Shown here in pieces: positions 1 to 8,015 of a stretch of DNA of 64,000 nt (position 1 is the first letter of the stretch; each line of letters begins with the position of its first letter). The translations under genes and the position numbers were made by a program. The notes below the pieces were generated by a model that searched no databases, was not told the origin of the DNA, and saw nothing but the letters and a program-made list of their open reading frames with translations. The stretch is from Pseudomonas protegens CHA0 (GTDB lineage: Bacteria > Pseudomonadota > Gammaproteobacteria > Pseudomonadales > Pseudomonadaceae): positions 3,659,001-3,723,000 of the forward strand of contig NC_021237.1 of assembly GCF_000397205.1 (NCBI RefSeq). Direction: 5' to 3'.

Positions 1-1
1 C

Positions 2-217
2 GCCTTCATCATGGGCGTGGTGCCCCTGGTGATCTCCAGCGGCGCCGGTGCGGAAATGCGTCATGCCATGGGTGTCGCGGTGTTCTCCGGGATGCTCGGG
101 GTGACCTTCTTCGGCCTGCTGCTGACTCCGGTGTTCTATGTACTGATCCGCAACTACGTGGAGCGCAGCGAGGCGCGCAAAGCCGCCCGTGCTCTGCAAC
201 TGGAGGCGCAACAATGA
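2..217 (+). CDS. RND efflux transporter permease, C-terminal fragment
   Basis: Only the last 71 residues of an inner-membrane RND (HAE1-type) drug-efflux permease lie in the window; the 5' part is upstream. The visible stretch has the family's conserved end: VPLVISSGAGAEMR, then VFSGMLGVTFFGLLLTPVFY, which is the last transmembrane helices. A short basic cytoplasmic tail follows. It exports substrates by proton antiport with a periplasmic adaptor and an outer-membrane channel. Its stop overlaps the start of the next gene (ATGA), so the two are translationally coupled. It resembles MexF/MexQ-type pumps, but the exact pump cannot be fixed from the fragment. Confidence 0.93.
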   Translation, partial: AFIMGVVPLVISSGAGAEMRHAMGVAVFSGMLGVTFFGLLLTPVFYVLIRNYVERSEARKAARALQLEAQQ

Positions 218-1635
218 GTTCCAAAGTCTTCCTGCCGAGCCTGCTGGTGCTGGCCCTGAGTGCCTGCGCCGTCGGTCCGGACTACCAGACTCCAACCACC
301 GAGGCGGCGCACATCAGCGCCGCCACCGATGGCGCTGCGGGCCAGAAGAACTTCGACCGCGCACGCTTCGAAGGCATCTGGTGGCAGCAGTTCGATGACC
401 CGACTCTCAACCAGCTGGTGAGCAAATCGTTGCAGGGCAACCGTGAACTGCGGGTGGCCTTCGCCCGCCTGCGGGCCGCCCGGGCGATTCGCGATGACGC
501 CAGCAATGACGCCATGCCCACCATCACCAGCCGCGCCAGCAGCGACCTGGCCAAGGGGCAGATCCCCGGCCAGACCACCAAGCGAGTGAACAGCGAGCGC
601 TACGACCTGGGCCTGGACATGGCCTGGGAGCTGGACCTGTTCGGCCGCATCCAGCGCAACCTGGAAGCCACCGACGCCGACCAGCAGGCCGCCGAGGCCG
701 ACCTCTACCAACTGCAGGTGACCATGATCGCCGAGCTGGTGGACGCCTACGGCCAGTTGCGCGGCGCACAGCTGCGGGAAAAGATCGCCCTGGCCAACCT
801 GGACAACCAGCAGGAGTCGCGCAAGATCACCGAAAGCCTGCGCGACGCCGGGGTCGGCGACCAGCTCGATGTGGTCCGCGCCGACGCCCGCCTGGCTTCG
901 GTGGAAGCCAGCGTGCCGCAGTTGCAGGCCGAGCAGACCCGCCAGCGCAACCGCATCGCCACCCTGCTGGGTGAACGCCCGGACAAGCTCAGCGTCGACC
1001 TGTCGCCGGCGCAGCTGCCGGCCATTGCCAAGGCCCTGCCGATTGGCGACCCGGGCGAGCTGCTGCAACGCCGGCCGGACATTCTCAGCGCCGAACGCAA
1101 GCTGGCAGCGGCCACCGCGCGCATCGGCGTGGCCAAGGCCGACCTGTTCCCACGGGTCAGCCTCAGCGGCTTCCTCGGCTTCACTGCCGGGCGCGGTTCG
1201 CAGATCGGCTCCTCGGCGGCCAATGCCTGGGCCCTGGGCCCGAGCATCACCTGGGCGGCCTTCGACCTGGGCAGTGTGCGAGCCCGCCTGCGCGGCGCCG
1301 ACGCCAATGCCGACGGCGCCCTGGCCAGCTACGAGCAGCAGGTGCTGCTGGCCCTGGAGGAATCGGAAAACGCCTTCAGCGACTACGGCAAGCGCCAGCA
1401 ACGGCTGATCTCCCTGATTCGCCAGAGCGAATCCAGCCGCGCCGCCGCGGACCTGGCCGAGATCCGCTACCGCGAAGGCACCGTGGACTTCCTGGTGCTG
1501 CTCGATGCCCAGCGTGAACGCCTGGCCGCCGAAGACTCCCAGGCCCAGGCCGAAGTCGACCTGTACCGCGGCATCGTCGCCATCTACAAGGCCCTGGGTG
1601 GTGGCTGGCAACCGGAGACGGTAGCCAGCAAGTAA
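214..1635 (+). CDS. Outer-membrane efflux lipoprotein (NodT/OprN family)
   Basis: 473 residues, the usual length for the TolC-like outer-membrane channel of an RND pump. The N terminus is a lipoprotein signal (MSSKVFLPSLLVLALSAC) with Cys18 as the lipidation site, followed by the family signature VGPDYQTP. Two repeated outer-membrane efflux domains follow, with long coiled helices and the typical segments GDPGELLQRRPDI and YREGTVDFLVLLDAQR. It starts inside the permease stop codon and ends just before a strong terminator, so it is the last gene of a MexEF-OprN- or MexPQ-OpmE-like operon. Family assignment is firm; the specific pump is not. Confidence 0.93.
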   Translation: MSSKVFLPSLLVLALSACAVGPDYQTPTTEAAHISAATDGAAGQKNFDRARFEGIWWQQFDDPTLNQLVSKSLQGNRELRVAFARLRAARAIRDDASNDAMPTITSRASSDLAKGQIPGQTTKRVNSERYDLGLDMAWELDLFGRIQRNLEATDADQQAAEADLYQLQVTMIAELVDAYGQLRGAQLREKIALANLDNQQESRKITESLRDAGVGDQLDVVRADARLASVEASVPQLQAEQTRQRNRIATLLGERPDKLSVDLSPAQLPAIAKALPIGDPGELLQRRPDILSAERKLAAATARIGVAKADLFPRVSLSGFLGFTAGRGSQIGSSAANAWALGPSITWAAFDLGSVRARLRGADANADGALASYEQQVLLALEESENAFSDYGKRQQRLISLIRQSESSRAAADLAEIRYREGTVDFLVLLDAQRERLAAEDSQAQAEVDLYRGIVAIYKALGGGWQPETVASK

Positions 1636-1682
1636 GGATTTGCAACGAGCTCCTTTGGTTGGCCGCAACCAACCAATGTTTG

Positions 1683-1717
1683 GCCCCGTGGATCATTCGG
1701 TCGCGGGGCTTTTTTTT
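1683..1717 (+). terminator. Rho-independent terminator of the RND efflux operon
   Basis: GCCCCG and CGGGGC arms (1683-1688 and 1704-1709) enclose a 15-base loop. A run of eight T follows directly. It lies 48 bases after the efflux lipoprotein stop, on the correct strand. Confidence 0.85.
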
Positions 1718-1735
1718 GCCCGGCTCAAGGGTCTC

Positions 1736-1825
1736 TTCGCCGGCAAGCCGGCTCCTAAAAGAGCCCGCGCAACGCATGGCCCCGAATACATGGCCCCGGT
1801 AGGAGCTGGCTTGCCAGCGAAGGCG
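1736..1825. repeat. REP pair (type A, inverted orientation)
   Basis: Two Pseudomonas REP sequences face each other: CGCCGGCAAGCCGGCTCC within 1736-1757 and GTAGGAGCTGGCTTGCCAGC from 1799. Each has an imperfect internal palindrome (GCCGGCaaGCCGGC or CTGGCttGCCAG). The 1636-1958 gap holds this pair plus the terminator. Confidence 0.9.
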
Positions 1826-1958
1826 CCCGCCAGAACACCGCCCACCCCAAGCCCGTTGATAGAGGCCGTCGATCATGTGGTTGGCCATTGCGATTGGACA
1901 GCCCCACAGCGCGCTCCTACTCTTCACTCGCCGCGTAATCGCCCTGGCCTCCGCCCCC

Positions 1959-2858
1959 ATGATTGTCCGCCCCAAGCCGAACCTGATCGGCATCCTCTTC
2001 GCCCTCAAGGGCTCGATTGCCAAGCGCATTGCCCTGCGCTGCGTACTGGTCACACTGCTGGCCTCGGTGATCGTGCTGGTGGAAACCCTGCAACCGAGCT
2101 ATTTCTCCAAGGTCAACGCCACGCCCTTCACCCTGCTGGGGCTGTCGCTGTCGATCTTCATGAGTTTTCGCAACAACGCCTGCTACGACCGCTGGTGGGA
2201 AGGCCGCAAGCAATTGGGGCAGTTGATCATCGAGGTGCGTTCGCTGATCCGTGAAAGCCTGATCATCGACGGCCACCCCGAGCGCGAGGGCATGCTGCGC
2301 GACCTGTGCGGCTTTGCCCACAGCCTGATCGCCCGCCTGCGCCATGAAGACGAGGCCGCCGCCCTGCGCCCCTGGGCCCAGGCCAGCCTCGACCCCGGCC
2401 ACCCGAACCTCACCGACGCGCAGTTGCAACGCATCGGCCAGCGCTGCTCGCAGTGGGCCCAGCAGGGGCTCATCAGCGAATGGCGCTACACCCAGCTGGA
2501 AACCCGGCTGGTCAGCCTGAGCCTGGTGCAGGCCGCCTGCGAGCGGATCCAGAACACCCCGCTGCCCTTCCCCTACACCCTGCTGCTGCACCGCACCATC
2601 TACCTGTTCTGCATCCTCCTGCCGTTCGCCATGGCCGAGCCCCTGGGCTGGCTGACGCCGATCTTCACCGCCATTGTCAGCTACACCTTCCTGGGCCTGG
2701 ACGAGATCGGCGACGACCTCGAAGACCCTTTCGGCTATGACGACAACGACCTGCCGTGCAGCGCTCTATTGCGCGGCCTGGAGCGCGAAGTCCTGGCGGC
2801 GCTGGGGCAAACCGAGCTGCCGCCGCTGCTGGAGCCGCAGGAGTACGTGCTGACCTGA
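1959..2858 (+). CDS. Bestrophin-family (YneE/UPF0187) membrane protein
   Basis: 299 residues from the chosen ATG, close to the roughly 300 of bacterial bestrophin-family proteins, which form chloride- or cation-conducting channels in the inner membrane. The family signature FRNNACYDRWWEGRKQLGQ is near residue 70. Hydrophobic segments lie near residues 24-45, 55-70 and 215-250. The start MIVRPKPNLIGILF matches where conservation usually begins. An upstream in-frame ATG at 1875 has a fair AGAGG site and would add 28 residues, so the start is uncertain. It stands alone between a terminator and a TPR gene. Physiological substrate unknown. Confidence 0.85.
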   Translation: MIVRPKPNLIGILFALKGSIAKRIALRCVLVTLLASVIVLVETLQPSYFSKVNATPFTLLGLSLSIFMSFRNNACYDRWWEGRKQLGQLIIEVRSLIRESLIIDGHPEREGMLRDLCGFAHSLIARLRHEDEAAALRPWAQASLDPGHPNLTDAQLQRIGQRCSQWAQQGLISEWRYTQLETRLVSLSLVQAACERIQNTPLPFPYTLLLHRTIYLFCILLPFAMAEPLGWLTPIFTAIVSYTFLGLDEIGDDLEDPFGYDDNDLPCSALLRGLEREVLAALGQTELPPLLEPQEYVLT

Positions 2859-2932
2859 ACCGGGGTTTGACTCAAGCCGGTTCCTGACCGAAGCTTGCGC
2901 CTTCCAAAAGTCGCCAGCTTCCGGATTCCTGC

Positions 2933-3988
2933 ATGTCCCAGCCCCGCCGCTACCTGCTGATCAGCCTGCTTACCGTCGTCGTCCTGGCCCTGGCCTGGAG
3001 CTTTCTGCGCAGCAGCCCGCCGCAGGTTCCCGAGGCCATCAAGCATGGCTACAGCGCGGCACTGGAAAAAGCCCGCAACGGCCAGCCTGGCGCGGCGCGC
3101 GTGCTCTACCAGCAGTTGGGCCGGCCCGACCTCGACGACCAGCAGCGCATCCGCCTGCTGGCAGTGCTGGCCAACTACCCCAGCCCCCAGGCATTGAAAC
3201 TGGCGGACGCCGACCTCTATCACCCTTCTGCCGAGGTGCGCAAAGCGGCGATCAAGAGCGTGCTCGGCCTGGTGCCCAGTGGCCAGCGCAGCCTGCTGCT
3301 GGGGCCGTTGCTGGACGATCACGAACAGAGCGTGCGCTTCGCCACGGTGGACGCCCTGCTGGGCCTGAGCCCCGACGACCAGGGCCTGTACTTCGGCCCG
3401 TTGCAGCAGGTGATCGACGAATACACCCAAGTGCTCAAGACCCGCGGCGACAACGTCGAGGCCCAGTACCAGCTGGCTCGCCTGTACCTGCACAATGCCG
3501 ACCTGATCAAGGCCCAGCAGACCCTGGAACAGGCCCTGCGCCTGGCCCCGGACAACCTGCAGGCAGTGGTGCTGCAGATCGAAGTGCTGGACAAGCAGGG
3601 CCAGAGCGATGCCGCCCGCCAATTGCTGGCCAAGCAGTTGCAGGCACAGCAGGATTCGGCCTACCTGCAACATGCCCTGGGGCTCTGGCTGCTGCACCAT
3701 GGCCAGGGCGAGTTCGCCCTGCTCGGCTTGTCCCGGGCGGTGGAACTGGAGCCTAACAACGCCGCCTACCGCTACGACCTGGCCACCACCCTGCACAGCG
3801 AACAGGAGCTGGAAGCGGCGCAGAAGCAACTGGAGGAAATCGTCCAGCGCCAGCCCTACAACCGCAAGGCGCGGGTGCTGCTGATCAGCTACTGGAAGGA
3901 AAGCGGCCAGTTGCAGAACGTCCAGGTCCTGCTGGCCCAGCTGGAACAGCAGAACCCCGACGACCCGGCCCTGCAGCAGGGCCTGTAG
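2933..3988 (+). CDS. Membrane-anchored TPR/HEAT-repeat protein
   Basis: 351 residues. A single N-terminal hydrophobic segment (about residues 8-24) looks like a signal anchor. Residues 80-150 resemble HEAT-like helical pairs (PSAEVRKAAIKSVLGL, HEQSVRFATVDALLGL). Residues 165-345 are tetratricopeptide repeats, for example NVEAQYQLARLYLHNADLIK and NNAAYRYDLATTLHSEQELE. Such proteins are protein-protein scaffolds; the partner is unknown. No catalytic motif was seen. It lies 74 bases after the bestrophin gene on the same strand. Its TAG stop lies inside a GTAGCCGC repeat element. Confidence 0.8.
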   Translation: MSQPRRYLLISLLTVVVLALAWSFLRSSPPQVPEAIKHGYSAALEKARNGQPGAARVLYQQLGRPDLDDQQRIRLLAVLANYPSPQALKLADADLYHPSAEVRKAAIKSVLGLVPSGQRSLLLGPLLDDHEQSVRFATVDALLGLSPDDQGLYFGPLQQVIDEYTQVLKTRGDNVEAQYQLARLYLHNADLIKAQQTLEQALRLAPDNLQAVVLQIEVLDKQGQSDAARQLLAKQLQAQQDSAYLQHALGLWLLHHGQGEFALLGLSRAVELEPNNAAYRYDLATTLHSEQELEAAQKQLEEIVQRQPYNRKARVLLISYWKESGQLQNVQVLLAQLEQQNPDDPALQQGL

Positions 3989-4243
3989 CCGCCCCCCGGG
4001 CCTTGCCTCGCGATCCCCAGCCAAACCTTTGGCGCCCTTGAGCCCCCCCCGCGCCTGCTGCGTCGCAATGCCGCCCAAGCCGTTCGCAGCCTGCGCCAGC
4101 GGCTACAAGAGCCAGCACAAAACCTGTAGCCGCTGCCGAGCCTGCGAGGCTGCGAAAAGGCCCGCAGGGCCTTGCCTGGCAATCCCCAGCCGAACCTTTG
4201 GCACCCTTGCCCCCCCTGCGCCTGCTGTGCTCAGCAGCGGCTC
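3985..4243. repeat. Type B repeat elements (GTAGCCGC...GCGGCTAC), two copies
   Basis: Two elements bounded by inverted ends occupy most of the 3989-4357 gap: 3985-4106 (GTAGCCGC to GCGGCTAC) and 4126-4243 (GTAGCCGCTGCCGAGC to GCAGCGGCTC). Inside them a block of about 42 bases is directly repeated with few changes (3998-4039 and 4167-4208; shared core AACCTTTGG near its end). The first copy supplies the TAG stop of the TPR gene. Nothing else was seen in the gap except the Shine-Dalgarno sequence of the KaiC-like gene. Confidence 0.75.
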
Positions 4244-4357
4244 CACGGCGACAAAAGGTTGAACCGTGCCAGCGGCAGGCGGTCAAGTGATTTATCAGCG
4301 ATATCAAGGTGCTCGACGCCGTCGCCGATCACTTGGACCTATTTGCGAGGGCATTGT

Positions 4358-5860
4358 TTGTCGACCTCATCTGCGTTGCTCAGCGAAAAAGCCGCCACCG
4401 GCATCGAAGGCCTGGACGATATTCTCTCCGGCGGATTGTCACGTAGCCATGTGTTCCTGCTGGAAGGCGAACCCGGTACCGGCAAGACCACCGTGGCCTT
4501 GCATTTTCTGCGGGCCGGCGCCGCCGCCGGCGAGCGCTGCCTGTACATCACCCTCTCGGAAACCGAGCGCGAGTTGCGCCAGGGCGCGCAATCCCACGGC
4601 TGGCAACTGGATGAGAACATCCACATCTTCGAGCTGATCCCGCCGGAAAGCCTGCTCAACGCCGAGCACCAGCAAAGCCTGCTGTACTCCTCGGACCTGG
4701 AGCTGGGGGAAGCCACGCGGCAGATCTTCGAAGTGGTGGAGCGGGTCAAGCCGACCCGGGTGGTGCTCGACAGCCTTTCGGAAATCCGCCTGCTGGCGCA
4801 AAGCTCCCTGCGCTACCGGCGGCAGATCCTGGCGATCAAGCACTACTTCGTGCGCTATGACGCCACCGTCCTGCTGCTGGACGACCTGACCACCGAATCC
4901 CTGGACAAGACCGTGCACAGCGTGGCCCATGGGGTGATCCGCCTGGAAGAACTGACCCCCAGCTACGGCGCCGAACGCCGGCGCATCCGGGTGGTGAAAT
5001 ACCGCGGCCAGAAGTACCGCGGCGGCTTCCATGACTTCACCATCATGGGCGACGGGGTCCAGGTGTTTCCGCGCCTGGTGGCCGCCGAGCACCGCGGTCA
5101 ATACCAGCGCCTGACCCTGACCAGCGGCATCACCGAGATGGACGCGCTGCTGGGGGGCGGCATCGAGACCGGCTCCAGCACCCTGATCCTCGGCCCCGCC
5201 GGCACCGGCAAATCGCTGATCTCGATGATCTTCGCAGCGGCCGCCGTAGCCAGGGGAGAGAAAGCCGCGCTGTTCATCTTCGATGAGGAGCTGGGGCTGC
5301 TGTTCGAGCGCATGCGCAACATGGGCATCGACCTCAAGGCGCTGCAGGCCAGCGGCAACCTGATCATCGAACAGGTGGACGCCGCCGAGCTCTCGCCGGG
5401 GGAGCTGTCCTACCGGGTGCGACGCTGCGTCGACCAGGAGCGGATCAAGACCGTGGTGATCGACAGCATCAACGGCTACCAGGCAGCGATGCCCGAGGAA
5501 AATGCCTTGGTGCTGCACATGCACGAATTGCTGCTGTACCTCAACCGCCAGGGCGCCGCCACCTTCATGACAGTGGCCCAGCATGGCCTGGTGGGCGACA
5601 TGCAGGCCCCGGTGGACATCACCTACCTGGCCGACACCGTGATCCTGCTGCGTTACTTCGAGGCCCTGGGCAAGGTGCGCCGGGCCATTTCCATCATCAA
5701 GAAACGCACCGGCAGCCACGAGTCGACCATTCGTGAATACCGCATTAGCGCTCGTGGCCTGACCATAGGCGAGCCCCTGGAAGCCTTCCAGGGCGTGCTG
5801 CGGGGCGTACCCACTTACCTGGGCGAGAGCAAACCCCTGCTCAGGGATGAGGGCCAATGA
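4358..5860 (+). CDS. KaiC-like double RecA-fold ATPase
   Basis: 500 residues from a TTG start, chosen because GAGG at 4347-4350 is well spaced and the protein then begins just ahead of the KaiC core (GIEGLDDILSGGL). Two tandem KaiC/RecA domains are visible. Walker A motifs are GEPGTGKTT (37-45) and GPAGTGKSL (279-287). The catalytic-glutamate region reads TLSETE in the first domain and FDEE in the second. The tail DITYLADTVILLRY to GSHEST matches the KaiC second domain. Aligned by eye, the Ser-Thr autophosphorylation pair of cyanobacterial KaiC falls on Thr422-Tyr423. No kaiA or kaiB is nearby. It overlaps the next kinase gene by ATGA, so it probably works in two-component signalling. A circadian role is unproven. 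Confidence 0.9.
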   Translation: MSTSSALLSEKAATGIEGLDDILSGGLSRSHVFLLEGEPGTGKTTVALHFLRAGAAAGERCLYITLSETERELRQGAQSHGWQLDENIHIFELIPPESLLNAEHQQSLLYSSDLELGEATRQIFEVVERVKPTRVVLDSLSEIRLLAQSSLRYRRQILAIKHYFVRYDATVLLLDDLTTESLDKTVHSVAHGVIRLEELTPSYGAERRRIRVVKYRGQKYRGGFHDFTIMGDGVQVFPRLVAAEHRGQYQRLTLTSGITEMDALLGGGIETGSSTLILGPAGTGKSLISMIFAAAAVARGEKAALFIFDEELGLLFERMRNMGIDLKALQASGNLIIEQVDAAELSPGELSYRVRRCVDQERIKTVVIDSINGYQAAMPEENALVLHMHELLLYLNRQGAATFMTVAQHGLVGDMQAPVDITYLADTVILLRYFEALGKVRRAISIIKKRTGSHESTIREYRISARGLTIGEPLEAFQGVLRGVPTYLGESKPLLRDEGQ

Positions 5861-7527
5861 GCCCCGACCTGGACTTTTCCGAACGGGCTCTGGTGCTCAC
5901 GCCCCACGGGCGTGACAGCCAACTGGCGCAGATGATGCTCAAGGAGGCCGGCTTCAGCAGCCTGATCACCCCGCACCTGCCCGCCCTGTGCGAGCAGCTG
6001 GAGCACGGCGCCGGGCTGGCGATCATCGCCGCCGAAGCCTTGCGCGGGGTCGACCTGGAGCCCCTGCTGCGCCACCTGGAACAGCAACCGGCGTGGTCGG
6101 ACCTGCCCATCGTGCTGCTGACCCAGCACGGCGGCCCCGAGCAGAACCCGGCATCGCGCTTCAGCGAGCCCCTGGGCAACGTCAGCTTTCTGGAACGGCC
6201 CTTCCACCCGGCGACCCTGATCAGCCTGGTCAGCGCCGCCCTGCGGGGCAGGCGCCGGCAGTACGACGCCCGCGACCGGCTGATCGACCTGAGCCAGAGC
6301 GAACTGCGCCTGCAACGCACCCTGGAGACCCTGGAACAGCAGGTGGAAGAACGCACCGCACAACTGCGGCACAACGAAGAAGCCCTGCGCCAGTCACAGA
6401 AGATGGAAGCCGTGGGGCAACTCACCGGCGGCATCGCCCACGACTTCAACAACATGCTCACCGGCATCATCGGCAGCCTGGAGCTGTTGCGCCGGCGCCT
6501 GGCCCGGGGCCGCACCGAGGACCTGGACAGCCTGATCGACCTGGGGGTGACCTCGGCCAACCGCGCCGCCGGCCTGACCCACCGCCTGCTGGCCTTCTCC
6601 AGGCGCCAGTCGCTGGACTCCAAGCCGGTGGAGATGAACGCCCTGGTGACCTCCATGGGCGAGCTGCTGCAACGCAGCCTCAGCGAAAGCATCGAGCTGG
6701 ACATGCGCCTGGACCCGCAGCTATGGGTGGCCGAAGCCGACCCCAACCAACTGGAAAGCGCCCTGCTCAACCTGGTGCTCAACGCCCGGGACGCCATGCC
6801 CAACGGCGGCCGGCTGCTGGTGGAAACCCTCAACCAGCGCCTGGCCCCGGACTTCGCCCAGGCCCACGACAACCTCAAGCCGGGGGACTACGTGCTGCTG
6901 CGAGTCAGCGACAACGGCTGCGGCATGCCCGAGGCGATCATCAACCGCGTGTTCGATCCGTTCTTCACCACCAAGCCCATCGGCCAGGGCACAGGGCTGG
7001 GGCTGTCGATGATCTACGGCTTCAGTAAGCAGTCCCGCGGCCATGTGACCCTCAACAGCACCCTGGGCCGGGGTACCGAGGTCAGCCTGTACCTGCCGCG
7101 TTTTGTCGGCGACCTGGAGCAGGCCGAACACCCTCTGGTGCAACAACCGCCCAATGCGCAGAACGGTGAAACCGTGCTGATCGTCGAGGACGACCCGGCG
7201 GTGCGGGTGCTGGTCTGTGCGGTGCTCAGCGAACTGGGCTACGCCTTTGTCGAAGCCGGCGATGCCCGCAGCGCCATGCCGATCCTCGACTCGGCGCAGC
7301 GCATCGACCTGCTGATCAGCGATGTCGGGCTGCCGGGCATGAATGGCCGGCAACTGGCGGAAATCGGGCGGCAGATCCGCCCGGAGCTCAAGGTCCTGTT
7401 CATCACCGGCTACGCCGAGCACGCGGCGGCCCGTGGTGGCTTTCTCGAACCCGGCATGCAACTGATCACCAAGCCGTTCACCTTCGACCTGCTGACCGCC
7501 AAGGTGCGGGAAATGATCCGCGACTGA
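5857..7527 (+). CDS. Hybrid sensor histidine kinase (pseudo-receiver, HisKA, HATPase, receiver)
   Basis: 556 residues, no transmembrane segment, hence cytoplasmic. Order: a receiver-like N-terminal domain (about 10-125), a coiled coil (about 130-190), a HisKA domain with phospho-acceptor His in GGIAHDFNNMLTGI (near 195), a HATPase domain (NLVLNARDAMPNGG, DNGCGMP, GTGLGLSMIYG), and a C-terminal receiver (LIVEDDPAVR, phospho-acceptor in LLISDVGLPGMNG, lysine in TKPF). The N-terminal domain lacks the Asp (AIIAAEAL) and has Arg for the conserved Lys (LERPF), so it looks like a non-phosphorylated docking domain. It is translationally coupled to the KaiC-like ATPase, its likely partner. Confidence 0.92.
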   Translation: MSPDLDFSERALVLTPHGRDSQLAQMMLKEAGFSSLITPHLPALCEQLEHGAGLAIIAAEALRGVDLEPLLRHLEQQPAWSDLPIVLLTQHGGPEQNPASRFSEPLGNVSFLERPFHPATLISLVSAALRGRRRQYDARDRLIDLSQSELRLQRTLETLEQQVEERTAQLRHNEEALRQSQKMEAVGQLTGGIAHDFNNMLTGIIGSLELLRRRLARGRTEDLDSLIDLGVTSANRAAGLTHRLLAFSRRQSLDSKPVEMNALVTSMGELLQRSLSESIELDMRLDPQLWVAEADPNQLESALLNLVLNARDAMPNGGRLLVETLNQRLAPDFAQAHDNLKPGDYVLLRVSDNGCGMPEAIINRVFDPFFTTKPIGQGTGLGLSMIYGFSKQSRGHVTLNSTLGRGTEVSLYLPRFVGDLEQAEHPLVQQPPNAQNGETVLIVEDDPAVRVLVCAVLSELGYAFVEAGDARSAMPILDSAQRIDLLISDVGLPGMNGRQLAEIGRQIRPELKVLFITGYAEHAAARGGFLEPGMQLITKPFTFDLLTAKVREMIRD

Positions 7528-7537
7528 TAGCCGGGCT

Positions 7538-7915
7538 TCAGGCCAGCAATTGCTGGATCTGTTCCTGCAGGCTGTTGAGGTCGAAGGGCTTGGCCAGGAT
7601 CGGCGCCTTGCGGGTGATGGGGCTGCCGCATTCGAGGATTTCGTTGGGGTAGCCGCTGATGAAAATCACCTTCAGATCCGGACGCAGCTTCACGGCGGGC
7701 TCGGCGATCATCACCCCGGTGATCCCGCCCGGCAGGCGGTAATCGGTGATCATCACGTCCAGGTGCGGCTTGCTGGCGAGAATCTCGAACGCCTGCTCGC
7801 CATTCTCGGCCTGCAGCACCCGGTATCCCAGGCCCGACAGGTAGTCGGCCAGAAGCATCAGGATCACTGGTTCATCTTCGACGATCAGTACGACGTCTTG
7901 TGCATCTTCACTCAT
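7538..7915 (-). CDS. Single-domain response regulator
   Basis: 125 residues, one receiver domain and no output domain. The acidic pair is in VLIVEDEPV, the phospho-acceptor Asp in VMITDYRLPG, and the conserved Lys in LAKPFD. The ATG at 7915 has AAGG six bases upstream; an in-frame TTG at 7936 would add seven residues and overlap that site. It is the last gene of the leftward run, 100 bases after the receiver-kinase, and its stop converges on the hybrid kinase stop with a 10-base gap. Such proteins act as phosphate shuttles or as protein-binding outputs. Confidence 0.9.
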   Translation of the reverse strand: MSEDAQDVVLIVEDEPVILMLLADYLSGLGYRVLQAENGEQAFEILASKPHLDVMITDYRLPGGITGVMIAEPAVKLRPDLKVIFISGYPNEILECGSPITRKAPILAKPFDLNSLQEQIQQLLA

Positions 7916-8015
7916 GGAAAACCTTTGCTCGGTCAATTGCTGCTGTTACGACCATTGGGTCACGCAGAGGTTGCGTGCGCGTTACGCTTTTAATGATTCA
8001 CCGGCCAACGGGCCT

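Noticed and set aside
4172..4357. N-terminal extension of the KaiC-like protein from an ATG at 4172
   Set aside because: That region lies in a type B repeat and encodes a Pro/Cys/Arg-rich stretch unlike KaiC. The TTG at 4358 has a good Shine-Dalgarno sequence.
7916..7936. TTG start for the response regulator at 7936
   Set aside because: The extra seven residues cover the AAGG ribosome site of the ATG at 7915, and the domain starts after that ATG.
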